Made by a program: the position numbers and the translations under genes
From: Microbispora bryophytorum
Lineage (GTDB): Bacteria; Actinomycetota; Actinomycetes; Streptosporangiales; Streptosporangiaceae
Direction: 5' to 3'
Assembly: GCF_006874465.1 (NCBI RefSeq)
Contig: NZ_VIRL01000001.1
Coordinates: forward strand, 186,001-250,000
Length of the DNA: 64,000 nucleotides
Shown here: positions 1 to 8,257 of the stretch, in pieces
How positions within the stretch are numbered: position 1 is the stretch's first letter
How the letters are laid out: every line of letters starts with the position of its first letter
The notes under the pieces: generated by a model
Seen by the model: the letters and a program-made list of their open reading frames with translations, nothing else
Databases searched by the model: none
What the model was told of the DNA's origin: nothing

Positions 1-544
1 TGTAGGGCACCGTGCCGCCTTGCCGTCCGGCGGCGATGAGCCCCTGGAGCAGGCCCGATCCGCCGCGCCCGTAGACCAGCGCCGCCCGGATCACCGTGCC
101 CGCCACGTGACCGGCCGCCAGGACCTGCCGCTCGCCGAGGACCTTGTACGGCTGCGGTGACGTCTCCGGGGCGACGGGGTGGTCCTCGTCCACCGTGGCG
201 CCCTGCCGGTCGGGGTAGACCAGGCCGGTGCTGGTGTAGACGAACCGGCCGCCCTCGTTCAGGCCGTCGAGCAGCGCCGCGAGGGTGTCGCGCTCGATCT
301 CGCCCATGTCCGGATCGGCGTAGTCCACGGCGGTGTGCACCACGGCCTGCGCCGCCGCGGCGGCGCCGCGCAGGACGTCGAGGTCGCGCAGGCCTCCGGG
401 CACCGCCTTGGCGCCCAGCCCTTCGACCCGCTCGCGCGCCTTGTCCGAGCGGGCCAGGGCGACCACCTCGTGGCCGGCCCTGACGAGGTGCTCGGCCACG
501 ACTGCGCCGACGTAGCCGCTCGCACCGGTGATGAAGATCCGCAT
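1..544 (-). CDS. NAD-dependent epimerase/dehydratase, 3' end outside window
   Basis: Extended short-chain dehydrogenase, probably a cytoplasmic NAD(P)-binding oxidoreductase or epimerase of unknown substrate. The reverse strand reads from an ATG at 544 without a stop to the left edge (181 residues visible). It opens MRIFITGASGYVGAVVAEHL, with the Rossmann glycine motif GASGYVG at residues 7-13. A YK pair (PQPYKVLGE) sits where the SDR Tyr/Lys motif would be, but the usual YxxxK spacing is not seen, so catalysis as a classical SDR is uncertain. It is divergent from the XRE regulator at 707; the 162 bp between them must hold both promoters. The regulator may control it (inference). Confidence 0.85.
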   Translation of the reverse strand, partial: MRIFITGASGYVGAVVAEHLVRAGHEVVALARSDKARERVEGLGAKAVPGGLRDLDVLRGAAAAAQAVVHTAVDYADPDMGEIERDTLAALLDGLNEGGRFVYTSTGLVYPDRQGATVDEDHPVAPETSPQPYKVLGERQVLAAGHVAGTVIRAALVYGRGGSGLLQGLIAAGRQGGTVPY

Positions 545-706
545 GATCGTGTGCCTTCCGTGAGGTCGGGTGACCGCGGCGCGTTCGTGCTCGCCGCCGG
601 TCGGTGCCGACCCCACCGTCGCCCCGGGCCGTCCCGCACAGCCAGGGACCGAGAGTCCGTGGCTGCGGGAGTCCGCGCACCCGATGCCGGGCGTACGGTC
701 ACAAGC

Positions 707-1558
707 ATGGACAAGCTTGGCCTGGCGCGGTTCCTCCGGAGCAAGCGGGAGAGCATCGACCCCGCCGACGTCGGCCTGCCCCTGGGACGACGCCGCCGCA
801 CCCCGGGGCTGCGGCGCGAGGAGGTCGCCCAGCTCGCGTACGTCTCGGTGGACCACTACACGCGGCTGGAACAGGCGCGGGGCCGTCACCCGTCACGGCG
901 GGTGCTCGACGGCATCGCCCGCGCCCTGCGCCTGTCGGACCAGGAGCGGGCCCACCTGTTCCACCTCGCCGGGGAGCGGGAGGAGAGCCGGTCCGCGGAG
1001 CCCGTGAGCGAGGTGCGCCCGAGCACGCTGAGCCTGGTCAACCGGCTGACCGACGCCGCCGCGATCGTCGTGGACGACATGTGCCGCGTGCTGGCCTGGA
1101 ACCCGCTGGCGGCCGCCCTGTTCGAGGACTTCTCGGCCCTGGCCGGCCAGGAGCGCAACGTCATCAGGCGCTACTTCCTGCACCCCGACCCGGAGCGGCG
1201 GCACTACGGGATGAGCAGCCCGGAACGGTTCGCCGTCACAGCGGTCAGCTACCTGCGCGTCGCCGCGACCCGCTACCCGGACAGCCACGAGCTGAACAGC
1301 CTGATCGAGGAACTGGTGGCGGGGAGCGAGGACTTCGCCCGGCTGTGGAACTCGCAGCGGTTCCACATCGAGCGGCACCTGCACCAGACCGTGCGGCACC
1401 CGCGCGTCGGGCCGATCGAGCTGGACTACGACGTGCTGACCGTGCCCGACCAGGAGCAGCAGGTGGTCATCTTCACCGCCGAGCCCGGGTCCCCGGCGTA
1501 CGAGTCCCTGCAGTTCCTCAAGGTCGTCGGCGCCGAGCAGGTGCCCGCCGAGGCCTGA
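707..1558 (+). CDS. XRE-family transcriptional regulator with MmyB-type ligand domain
   Basis: DNA-binding regulator of 283 aa. Residues about 33-60 form the helix-turn-helix with the characteristic TPGLRREEVAQLA start. From about 105 onward lies the MmyB-like ligand-binding domain (DDMCRVLAWNPLAAALF), thought in this family to sense a small hydrophobic ligand. The open frame extends upstream, but ATG 707 gives the usual family N terminus (MDKLGLARFLRSKRE). These regulators normally control a neighbouring SDR or NmrA-type gene, matching the divergent epimerase at 1-544. The ligand is unknown. Confidence 0.9.
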   Translation: MDKLGLARFLRSKRESIDPADVGLPLGRRRRTPGLRREEVAQLAYVSVDHYTRLEQARGRHPSRRVLDGIARALRLSDQERAHLFHLAGEREESRSAEPVSEVRPSTLSLVNRLTDAAAIVVDDMCRVLAWNPLAAALFEDFSALAGQERNVIRRYFLHPDPERRHYGMSSPERFAVTAVSYLRVAATRYPDSHELNSLIEELVAGSEDFARLWNSQRFHIERHLHQTVRHPRVGPIELDYDVLTVPDQEQQVVIFTAEPGSPAYESLQFLKVVGAEQVPAEA

Positions 1559-1617
1559 CCCGCGTCCGCGTACGTCCGTCTCCCCGCTCGGCCGGCCGGG
1601 GCTCCGTCGGCGGGTTC

Positions 1618-1685
1618 GATGTAAATAATTCTGTACATCACGTCAAAGACGGGTTACCTTCGTGATGTCAAAGATGTTGTACATC
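1618..1685 (+). promoter_or_regulatory. Two 22-bp inverted repeats, candidate operators
   Basis: Two 22-bp dyads, 1618-1639 and 1664-1685, each have the form GATGT-N12-ACATC, and both end in TGTACATC. Their starts are 46 bp apart. They lie 16-83 bp before the membrane-protein/XRE/oxidoreductase operon that starts at 1701. The likeliest ligand is the small XRE protein encoded at 2126 (inference). Confidence 0.65.
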
Positions 1686-1700
1686 CGAAGGGGATCGATC

Positions 1701-2129
1701 ATGACTCACGAGGAGAAGCGCGCCTGGATCCGGCTGGTCGTCGCCGTGATCGCCTACGCCGCGTACGTCGTCGCCGTCCTCAGACGGGCGGACGGAGGCC
1801 CCTTACCCGACGTGCCGTACGCCGCCGCCCTGCTGTGGACGATCGGCGGGGCGATCGTCGCGGCGATCCTGGCCGAGATCGGCATGGCGATCGTCAACCC
1901 GCGGGCCTCACGCGTCATCGACGTCCGCGACAAGGAGATCGGGCGGCTCGGCGACTACACCGGTCAGGCGTTCGTGGCCATCGGGGCGCTCGCGGCGATG
2001 CTCATGGCCGTGGCGGAGTGGGACAGGTTCTGGATCGCCAACGTGATCTACCTCTTCTTCGTCCTGTCGGCGGTCCTCAGCGATGTCACCAAGATCATTC
2101 TTTATCGCAGGAGCGTTCCGGAGTGGTGA
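1701..2129 (+). CDS. Four-helix membrane protein of an XRE operon
   Basis: Integral membrane protein of 142 aa with about four hydrophobic segments (starting VVAVIAYAAYVVAVL, then ALLWTIGGAIVAAILAEIG, AFVAIGALAAMLMAV and VIYLFFVLSAVL) and a basic C terminus. ATG 1701 is preferred over upstream starts because an AAGGGGAT ribosome-binding site precedes it. Its stop overlaps the start of a small XRE regulator (GTGA). Membrane protein/small Cro-like regulator pairs of this type are common in bacteria, but their role is mostly unknown. No enzymatic motif is visible. Confidence 0.8.
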   Translation: MTHEEKRAWIRLVVAVIAYAAYVVAVLRRADGGPLPDVPYAAALLWTIGGAIVAAILAEIGMAIVNPRASRVIDVRDKEIGRLGDYTGQAFVAIGALAAMLMAVAEWDRFWIANVIYLFFVLSAVLSDVTKIILYRRSVPEW

Positions 2130-2356
2130 AGCCCACCCGCGTGACGAACCGCATCCGCGCGCTGCGGTTCGCCCACGACGAGATGACCCAGGCCGAACTC
2201 GCCGAGCGCATCGGCGTGACCAGACAGACCGTCATCGCGATCGAGCAGGGCCGATACTCGCCGTCCCTGGAGATGGCCTTCCGGATCGCCCGGGTGTTCG
2301 GCGCACCGCTCGACGACGTGTTCCAGTATCCCGACCTCCCCGAGGAGACGAAGTGA
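2126..2356 (+). CDS. Small XRE/Cro-like HTH regulator
   Basis: A 76-aa protein that is almost only a helix-turn-helix: TNRIRALRFAHDEMTQAEL, then AERIGVTRQTVIAIEQGRY. It resembles the YozG/compact Cro family. GTG 2126 overlaps the preceding TGA and GTG 2123 is an alternative; a GGAG lies upstream. It is sandwiched between a membrane protein and an oxidoreductase with overlapping stops and starts, so the three are one transcript. It probably represses its own operon through the dyads at 1618-1685 (inference). Confidence 0.85.
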   Translation: MKPTRVTNRIRALRFAHDEMTQAELAERIGVTRQTVIAIEQGRYSPSLEMAFRIARVFGAPLDDVFQYPDLPEETK

Positions 2357-3342
2357 AGGCAATCGTCCAGGACACGTACGGCCCGGCCGACGTGCTCGAA
2401 TTACGCGACATCGACCGTCCCTCGATCGGCGACGAGGAGGTGCTCGTCGAGGTCCGCGCGGCCGCCGTGGACCCCAGCGTGTGGGTCCTCATGACCGGCA
2501 CGCCGTACCTCGCGCGCGCCGGATTCGGGCTGCGCCGCCCCAAGGTTCCCGTCCGGGGCCGCGACGTCGCCGGGGTCGTGACGGCCGTCGGCGCCGGCGT
2601 CACCCGCTTCCGGCCCGGCCAGGAGGTGTACGGCACCTGCCCGACCGGCTCGCTCGCCGAGTACGCGAAGGCGCCGCAGGCCCGCCTCGCGCCGAAGCCG
2701 GCCGACCTCACGTTCGAACAGGCCGCCGCGGTGCCGGTCTCCGGCATGACGGCGCTGCAGGCCGTACGGGACGTCGCCGGCGTGCGCCCGGGACAGCGGG
2801 TGCTGGTGATCGGCGCGTCGGGAGGCGTGGGGTCGTTCGCCGTGCAGATCGCCAAGGCGCTCGGCGCGAGCGTCACCGGCGTGTGCGCGGCGGCGAAGGC
2901 GGACTTCGTGCGGTCGCTCGGGGCCGGCGACGTCATCGACTACACCCGCGAGGAGATCGACCGCGACGGCGCACGCTACGACGTCGTCGTCGACACCGCG
3001 GGCAACCGGCCGCTGTCCCTGCTGCGGCGCGCCCTGACCCCGCGCGGCACGCTGGTGATCGTCGGCGGCGGGCACACCGCGTACCGCTTCACCGGTGGCA
3101 TGGGACGCACGGTCCGGGCTCCGCTGCTGTCACTGTTCACGGGGTCGATGTTCAGCGGGCGGCGGCTGCGCCCGATGTTCTCCCGCGAGCGCGCCGAGCA
3201 CCTGGAGGAGCTGACCCGGCTCATCGAGTCCGGCGCCGTCGTCCCGGCGATCGACCGCGCCTATCCCCTCGCCGAGGCGCCCGACGCGATCCGCCACCTC
3301 ATGGAAGGCCACCCCGCCGGCAAGGTCGTCGTCACCGTGTGA
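2353..3342 (+). CDS. NAD(P)-dependent alcohol dehydrogenase / quinone oxidoreductase (MDR)
   Basis: Medium-chain dehydrogenase/reductase of 329 aa. The GroES-like N-terminal fold (MKAIVQDTYGPADVLELRDI) is followed by the nucleotide-binding fold with VLVIGASGGVGSFAVQIAKA at about 150-170. The structural-zinc cysteine cluster is absent, so it fits the zinc-free quinone-oxidoreductase branch (Qor-like), which reduces quinones or enones with NADPH. The start GTG 2353 overlaps the stop of the XRE gene. It is the enzymatic output of this regulator operon; the inducing signal is unknown. Confidence 0.9.
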   Translation: MKAIVQDTYGPADVLELRDIDRPSIGDEEVLVEVRAAAVDPSVWVLMTGTPYLARAGFGLRRPKVPVRGRDVAGVVTAVGAGVTRFRPGQEVYGTCPTGSLAEYAKAPQARLAPKPADLTFEQAAAVPVSGMTALQAVRDVAGVRPGQRVLVIGASGGVGSFAVQIAKALGASVTGVCAAAKADFVRSLGAGDVIDYTREEIDRDGARYDVVVDTAGNRPLSLLRRALTPRGTLVIVGGGHTAYRFTGGMGRTVRAPLLSLFTGSMFSGRRLRPMFSRERAEHLEELTRLIESGAVVPAIDRAYPLAEAPDAIRHLMEGHPAGKVVVTV

Positions 3343-3348
3343 CCACCC

Positions 3349-3750
3349 TCAGGGAGTCAGGGGGATCCGGCGGGCGCGGACCGTGCGGTGGCTGATCCGC
3401 CAGCCGTGGTCGCCGCGCACGAGCGTGTCCTCGTAGGTCACGCTGCCCGTGGTCCCGTCCGCGTTGACCCCGATGCCCTTCGAGATCGCTCGCGCCCGGC
3501 CGTCCGCCGCCTCGGTGACGACGATGTTGGTGACGTGGTGGGCGACGGGGTTCCCCTCGCCCAGGGCGAGCGCGGCATCGCACAGCGCCGCGAGTCCGAC
3601 GATCACCCCGCCGCCGAGATCACCGACGTCGTAGACGACGTCGGGCAGGAACACCTCGCGCAGGCCGTCGAAGTCGCCGCTGTCCGTGAGATGGCCGTGC
3701 AGGTTGATCACGTCCGTGATGGCCGTGCGGTCGTCGGCGGTCAGGGTCAT
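3349..3750 (-). CDS. SnoaL-like (NTF2-fold) protein
   Basis: A 133-aa protein with the SnoaL-like ketosteroid-isomerase fold: DRTAITDVINLHGHLTDSGD, then LREVFLPDVVYDVGDLGGG. Family members isomerise, hydrolyse or simply bind small hydrophobic compounds. ATG 3750 has GGGGAGGA just upstream. It is divergent from a TetR gene across a short region holding two copies of a dyad, so it is probably that repressor's target. The substrate is unknown. Confidence 0.85.
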   Translation of the reverse strand: MTLTADDRTAITDVINLHGHLTDSGDFDGLREVFLPDVVYDVGDLGGGVIVGLAALCDAALALGEGNPVAHHVTNIVVTEAADGRARAISKGIGVNADGTTGSVTYEDTLVRGDHGWRISHRTVRARRIPLTP

Positions 3751-3769
3751 CGTCCTCCCCGTTTCATCC

Positions 3770-3825
3770 AAGTGGGGAACTCCCCGGTTAGAGCTGTTAC
3801 CGTAAGTGGGGAACTCCCCGGTTAG
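3770..3825 (+). promoter_or_regulatory. Duplicated TetR-type operator
   Basis: The 22-bp sequence beginning AAGTGGGGAACTCCCC and ending GGTTAG occurs twice exactly, at 3770-3791 and 3804-3825 (34-bp period). Each copy has the palindromic centre GGGGA-AC-TCCCC with partly symmetric flanks TAA/TTA. They lie between the divergent SnoaL and TetR genes, where an autoregulating TetR protein would bind. Confidence 0.75.
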
Positions 3826-3843
3826 CAAGAGAGGGAAGCGCGG

Positions 3844-4440
3844 ATGACGCCGAGTGGTCCCGAGCCCGCACCGCCCGGCCGTACGCGCAGGGCGGACGCC
3901 GCACGCAACGCCGCACTGCTGCTCGCCGCCGCCCGCGAACTCGTCGCGGAGTCGGGGCCCGAGGTCGCGCTGGACGAGGTGGCGCGGCGGGCCGGCGTCG
4001 GCAACGCGACCCTGTATCGGCACTTCCCCACCCGCGCCGACCTGCTAGTCGCCATGTACGCGGACGAGGTGGCGGAGTTGTGCCACCAGGGCGCCGACCT
4101 GCCGACGGGGCTCTCCCCGGCCGACGCGCTCTTCTCCTGGCTGGACGCGTTCGTCGTGCACGTCGCGACGAAACGGCCGCTCGCCCTCGCGGCCACGGAA
4201 GGTGCCACCGGCCGCCGTAGCGCGTTGTTCGACCAGTGGCACACCTCGATCCACACCACCGCGTCCGGCCTGCTGCGGCGGGCCCAGGACGCCGGCGCCG
4301 TACGGCCCGGACTCACCGTGACGGACCTGCTGGCCCTCGCCGGCGGCGCGGCACTCACCGCAACCGACGTGGCCCACGCCCGACGGCTCACCGCACTCCT
4401 GCGCGGTGGCCTGGAAACCGGCCTGGAAACCGGCGACTGA
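3844..4440 (+). CDS. TetR/AcrR-family repressor
   Basis: A 198-aa regulator. The N-terminal helix-turn-helix is typical (ELVAESGPEVALDEVARRAG, then VGNATLYRHFPTRADLL at about 45-61). The C-terminal part resembles the SCO1712-type ligand domain of actinobacterial TetR proteins. The start follows GGGAAGCG. The duplicated operator immediately upstream suggests autorepression and control of the divergent SnoaL-like gene. The ligand cannot be read from the sequence. Confidence 0.9.
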   Translation: MTPSGPEPAPPGRTRRADAARNAALLLAAARELVAESGPEVALDEVARRAGVGNATLYRHFPTRADLLVAMYADEVAELCHQGADLPTGLSPADALFSWLDAFVVHVATKRPLALAATEGATGRRSALFDQWHTSIHTTASGLLRRAQDAGAVRPGLTVTDLLALAGGAALTATDVAHARRLTALLRGGLETGLETGD

Positions 4441-4474
4441 GGGTTCGGCTCCCCGGCGAGGGCAGGTCTGGCAA

Positions 4475-4490
4475 AAAGTGATATCACTTT
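4475..4490 (+). promoter_or_regulatory. Perfect 16-bp palindrome before the SPFH gene
   Basis: AAAGTGATATCACTTT is a perfect 16-bp palindrome, 33 bp before the SPFH start, and is strikingly AT-rich for this genome. A TAGTGT -10-like hexamer follows. The ribbon-helix-helix protein encoded two genes on is a natural candidate ligand (inference). Confidence 0.7.
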
Positions 4491-4522
4491 GCTAGTGTCG
4501 TGCCAGACACCGAGGAGAAGAC

Positions 4523-5449
4523 ATGACAGACCTCCAGATCGCCGTGGACATGCCGGCCCCCCAGACCCACGAGCGGACGGCGCGAGCGACCTCGGGGTGG
4601 CCGCTGCTGGTCCTGGCCCTGCTCGGCCTGCTCAGCCCGGCCGCGCTGGTCCCGATCGGAGCCGTCCTCGCGGCCGGCGGCAGCGGCGGCGCGGGAGTCG
4701 CCCTGATCGCCGCCGGGGTGCTGCTCCTCCTGGCGGCCGTCGTCGTCTTCACCGGCCTCACCGCGGTCGCCCCGGGTGAGGCCCGCGTGATCCAGCTACT
4801 CGGCCGCTACGTGGGCACCGTCCGCACGCCCGGCCTCCGGTTCGTGGCGCCCTTCACGCAGAAGCGCCGGGTGTCGACCCGGATCCGCAACCACGAGACC
4901 GACATCACCAAGGTCAACGACGCCGACGGCAACCCGATCGAGATGGCGGCCGTGGTGGTGTGGCAGGTCGAGGACACGGCGAAGGCCGTCTTCGAAGTCG
5001 ACGACTTCATGGAGTTCGTCGCCTTCCAGACCGAGACCGCGGTGCGTCACATCGCCGGCAGCTACCCGTACGACGGGCACGACGACATGCTGTCCCTGCG
5101 GCAGAACGCCGAGGAGATCACCGGCCGCCTGTCGGCCGAGATCCAGGCCCGGGTGGCGTCCGCCGGAGTCGAGGTCATCGAGTCGCGCATCACCCGCCTG
5201 GCGTACGCCCCCGAGATCGCACAGGCGATGCTGCGCCGCCAGCAGGCCGGAGCGATCGTCGCGGCCCGTCAGCGGATCGTGGACGGCGCCGTCGGCATGG
5301 TCGAGGCGGCGCTCGCCCGGCTGGACGAGCACGACGTGATCGAGCTCGACGAGGAGCGCAAGGCCACCATGGTCAGCAACCTGCTCGTCGTCCTGTGCGG
5401 CGACCGCGACGTGCAGCCCGTGGTGAACACCGGCTCCCTGTACCGCTAG
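4523..5449 (+). CDS. SPFH/Band 7 domain membrane protein
   Basis: A 308-aa protein of the stomatin/prohibitin/flotillin superfamily. Two hydrophobic segments lie at about 25-80 ([30 protein letters not shown]). The SPFH domain then begins at [20 protein letters not shown], with [20 protein letters not shown] in the middle and a helical C-terminal part with [15 protein letters not shown]. Such proteins scaffold membrane microdomains. It is followed 14 bp later by an Arc-like ribbon-helix-helix gene and then a GPP34 gene on the same strand. The palindrome at 4475 probably controls it. Confidence 0.92.
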   Translation: MTDLQIAVDMPAPQTHERTARATSGWPLLVLALLGLLSPAALVPIGAVLAAGGSGGAGVALIAAGVLLLLAAVVVFTGLTAVAPGEARVIQLLGRYVGTVRTPGLRFVAPFTQKRRVSTRIRNHETDITKVNDADGNPIEMAAVVVWQVEDTAKAVFEVDDFMEFVAFQTETAVRHIAGSYPYDGHDDMLSLRQNAEEITGRLSAEIQARVASAGVEVIESRITRLAYAPEIAQAMLRRQQAGAIVAARQRIVDGAVGMVEAALARLDEHDVIELDEERKATMVSNLLVVLCGDRDVQPVVNTGSLYR

Positions 5450-5463
5450 ACCGCAGGCGACTT

Positions 5464-5706
5464 GTGGCGACCGAGAGAAAAAGCGTCCTGCTGCGGCTGG
5501 ACCCGGCGGTGCACGACGCGCTGGCCCGCTGGGCCGGCGACGAGCTGCGCAGCACCAACGCCCAGATCGAGTTCCTGCTGCGCCGGGCGCTGGCAGAGGC
5601 GGGACGACTGCCGGGCGACGCCGGTCGCATCCCCCGGCGCGGCCGGCCCGCCAAGAAGGGGACCCCGCCTCCGGAGGCCCCCACCGCCGATCGGCCCGAC
5701 GACTGA
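5464..5706 (+). CDS. Arc-like ribbon-helix-helix DNA-binding protein
   Basis: An 80-aa basic protein. Residues about 5-50 read KSVLLRLDPAVHDALARWAG followed by DELRSTNAQIEFLLRRALAE, a typical MetJ/Arc ribbon-helix-helix core; the tail is proline- and charge-rich (RRGRPAKKGTPPPEAP). GTG 5464 is the only sensible start, directly after the SPFH stop. The same SPFH + RHH pairing is common in actinomycetes. It may bind the palindrome at 4475-4490 (inference). Confidence 0.85.
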   Translation: MATERKSVLLRLDPAVHDALARWAGDELRSTNAQIEFLLRRALAEAGRLPGDAGRIPRRGRPAKKGTPPPEAPTADRPDD

Positions 5707-5721
5707 AAGGAGGGCGGTCAC

Positions 5722-6348
5722 GTGGACGTCCCCGGCTCCCTGACGGCTCAGCTCTACCTGCTGGCCTACGACGCCCGCAAGGAGCGGGTGGTGACGAACC
5801 ACCGCTTCCCCTACCTGCTGCGCGCGGCCGCGCTCACCGACCTGCTGCTGACCGGCCGGATCGCCGACGACGGCGGCAAGGTGCGCGTGGTGTCGGAGGA
5901 TCCGCTCGCCGACCCGGTCCTCGACGGCCTGCTGCACCAGATCGCCCAGTCGGGGCCCCGGCCTTGGCGGCACTGGATCGGCAAGGACGGACGCGCGACG
6001 GTGCGGGCGGTTCGCGACGAACTCGAGACGGGACGCTGGATCAGGGTCGAGCCGCGCCGGCCGTTCCTCGTCTTCAGCACGAGCCACGTCCGCGTACGCG
6101 ACACGCGGGTGGTGAAACGACTCACGGCGCAGGTCTCCACCGCTCTCACCGGCCCGGTCTCGCGGATCGGAGACCGGGAGGCCGCCCTTGTCGGCCTGGC
6201 CGCGGCGGGAGAGCTCGGGACGATCCTCCCGCGCGCCAGCCGACGGGCGCACAAGCAGCGCATCGCCCTGCTGTCCGAACGCGGCGGCCCGGTGGCGTCG
6301 GCCCTCCGCAAGGTCATCCAGCAGGCCCGCGCCGCCAGCGGCGGCTGA
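5722..6348 (+). CDS. GPP34 (Golgi phosphoprotein 3-like) family protein
   Basis: A 208-aa protein with the GPP34 fold: LYLLAYDARKERVVTNHRFP near the start, AAALTDLLLTGRIADDGGK, and the PLADPVLDGLL motif. Eukaryotic members bind phosphoinositides; the function of bacterial members, abundant in actinomycetes, is largely unknown. The start GTG 5722 has a strong AAGGAGGG. It lies directly after the SPFH/RHH pair and probably shares their transcript, which hints at a membrane-surface role (inference). Confidence 0.88.
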   Translation: MDVPGSLTAQLYLLAYDARKERVVTNHRFPYLLRAAALTDLLLTGRIADDGGKVRVVSEDPLADPVLDGLLHQIAQSGPRPWRHWIGKDGRATVRAVRDELETGRWIRVEPRRPFLVFSTSHVRVRDTRVVKRLTAQVSTALTGPVSRIGDREAALVGLAAAGELGTILPRASRRAHKQRIALLSERGGPVASALRKVIQQARAASGG

Positions 6349-6395
6349 CCTCGGGGACGAACCCGTCCGTCCCCGTCCCCGGCCGCCGGGTCCGC

Positions 6396-7061
6396 TCACC
6401 TCCCGCAGGTGCGGAGCATGTTGAGCAGGGCGACCTTCTCCGCACGGGTCACGAAGAGCCGGTAGTGATGCTTCACCGCGACCCACGAGGTCGCGTAGCG
6501 GCACCAGGAGGCACGGCGCGGCGGACGCCAGCTCTGCGGCCCCTGGCCTCCTTTGGCCATGTTGACGGCGTGGCTCACCACGACCAGCTCGGGGCGGCTG
6601 AGGTCGTTGGCGAACGCGCGCCGCTTCGCCTGGCTCCATCTCTTCGCGCCGGAACGCCAGGCGTACGCCAGGGGGACGACGTGGTCGATGTCGATCTGCT
6701 TCACGCTCTTCAGCACCTTGCCGTCGTACGGGCTGTGCCAGACACCCTTCACGGCCTGGCACGCTCCGTTCCTCCGCACACCCCGGCCCTGGCGGGCGAG
6801 GATCACCTCCCGCGCGTCGCACTCCCCCTTGTGATGCGCCCAGCGCGGCTGGAACCGCCGGTGGCTGTAGCCGCGGAGCGACAACGGCTTGGCGACCTTC
6901 AGTTGCGCCAGCATGCGGCGGGCCGGCGCCCCGGCATCGGCCCGCCCACGGGCGTCGGCCGCGGCCGGCGGGGCCGTGGAGACAGCGGTGATCGGGAGGA
7001 CCGCAAGGGACAGCACGGCGATCTGGAGAGTGCGTCTCATGGAGATCATGGTTCCAGCCAT
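6396..7061 (-). CDS. Secreted HNH endonuclease family protein
   Basis: A 221-aa exported protein (DUF1524/GmrSD-type HNH nuclease). The N-terminal signal peptide is hydrophobic (LQIAVLSLAVLPITAVSTAP) with an Ala-rich cleavage region. The nuclease core has DIDHVVPLAYAWRSG and, further on, ELVVVSHAVNMAKGGQGPQ. ATG 7061 was chosen because GGAGAGAG precedes it; ATG 7049 and 7040 are possible. These enzymes are common in Streptomyces relatives and are thought to degrade extracellular DNA. It is convergent with GPP34. Confidence 0.88.
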   Translation of the reverse strand: MAGTMISMRRTLQIAVLSLAVLPITAVSTAPPAAADARGRADAGAPARRMLAQLKVAKPLSLRGYSHRRFQPRWAHHKGECDAREVILARQGRGVRRNGACQAVKGVWHSPYDGKVLKSVKQIDIDHVVPLAYAWRSGAKRWSQAKRRAFANDLSRPELVVVSHAVNMAKGGQGPQSWRPPRRASWCRYATSWVAVKHHYRLFVTRAEKVALLNMLRTCGR

Positions 7062-7185
7062 ACCAGTCTCTCTCCACGGGCCGTGACGATATGCGGGTGT
7101 CAGTGCGATCCGCGGGCGGGAATGTTCGGCGATCTCGGATGGTTCAAGGCGAACGGAAGTTGAAGATTCAATTAGGAGGGCGGCC

Positions 7186-8175
7186 ATGCCCGCTGTCACC
7201 GCCGACACCCTGACGCTCCCCCGCGTCGCCGCACCGGATCCCGCCGTCGCGGCACCACGACCCGTTCGCTCGGTGACGACCGCGCCCAGCGGCTTCGAGG
7301 GCGAGGGCTTCCCCGTACGCCGCGCGTTCGCCGGAGTGCCGCAGGCGATGCTGGACCCGTTCATCCACATGGACCAGATGGGCGAGGTCGAGTACGCCCC
7401 CGGCGAGCCGAAGGGCACGCCGTGGCATCCGCACCGCGGCTTCGAGACCGTCACCTACATCATCGACGGCGTCTTCGAGCACCAGGACTCCAACGGAGGC
7501 GGCGGCACCATCACCAACGGCGACACCCAGTGGATGACCGCCGGGGCCGGGCTGCTGCACATCGAGAAGCCGCCGGAGCATCTGGTGGTCTCGGGCGGGC
7601 TCTTCCACGGCATCCAGCTGTGGGTGAACCTTCCTCGCGCGCACAAGTTCCACCTGCCCCGTTACCAGGACATCCGGGCACGAGAGGCTGCGCTGCTCGC
7701 CTCCGCCGACGGCGGCGCGCTGCTGCGCGTGATCGCCGGGGAGCTGGACGGGCACGCCGGCCCGGGCGTCACGTTCACCCCGATCACGATGGTGCACGCG
7801 ACCGTCAGCCCCGGCGCCCGGCTCGACCTGCCGTGGAACCCGGAGTTCAACGCCCTCGCCTACATCCTGGCCGGGCAGGGCTCCGTGGGCGCCGAGCGAC
7901 GGCCGGTCCGCAAGGGGCAGCTGGCCGCCTTCGGCGCGGGTGGGTCGCTGACCCTGGCGGCGGACACCGCCCAGCCTCAGGCCGAGCCCAACCTGGAGGT
8001 GCTGCTGCTCGGCGGGCGGCCGATCCGCGAGCCGGTCGCGCACTACGGGCCGTTCGTGATGAACACCCGCGCCGAGATCGTCCAGGCGCTGGAGGACTAC
8101 CAGGCGGGCCGCCTCGGGGTCATCCCCGCCGAGCGGGTTCCGCACGCCGACGGACCCCTGACCGCGACGGACTGA
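7186..8175 (+). CDS. Pirin family protein (bicupin)
   Basis: A 329-aa cupin-fold protein. The pirin metal site is seen in the first cupin: HPHRGFETVTYIIDG, then TAGAGLLHIEKPPE with the third His and a Glu. The second cupin (about residues 195-285) is present, giving full family length. Bacterial pirins may act as quercetin dioxygenases or as regulators; the role here is open. ATG 7186 has GGAGGGCGGCC upstream. It is followed by a strong hairpin and is convergent with a TetR gene. Confidence 0.92.
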   Translation: MPAVTADTLTLPRVAAPDPAVAAPRPVRSVTTAPSGFEGEGFPVRRAFAGVPQAMLDPFIHMDQMGEVEYAPGEPKGTPWHPHRGFETVTYIIDGVFEHQDSNGGGGTITNGDTQWMTAGAGLLHIEKPPEHLVVSGGLFHGIQLWVNLPRAHKFHLPRYQDIRAREAALLASADGGALLRVIAGELDGHAGPGVTFTPITMVHATVSPGARLDLPWNPEFNALAYILAGQGSVGAERRPVRKGQLAAFGAGGSLTLAADTAQPQAEPNLEVLLLGGRPIREPVAHYGPFVMNTRAEIVQALEDYQAGRLGVIPAERVPHADGPLTATD

Positions 8176-8189
8176 CGCGTCCGCCGGAA

Positions 8190-8229
8190 GGCCGGCCGAG
8201 GAGCGCGCCAATGCGCCGCTCGGCCGGCC
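8190..8229. terminator. Bidirectional hairpin between pirin and tetR
   Basis: Arms GGCCGGCCGAG (8190-8200) and CTCGGCCGGCC (8219-8229) can form an 11-bp GC stem with an 18-nt loop that itself contains complementary GCGC segments. It lies between the ends of two convergent genes. There is no T-run, as is usual in high-GC actinomycetes. Confidence 0.7.
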
Positions 8230-8257
8230 GCGAGCGGCGGAGCCAGGTTTCCGCCTG

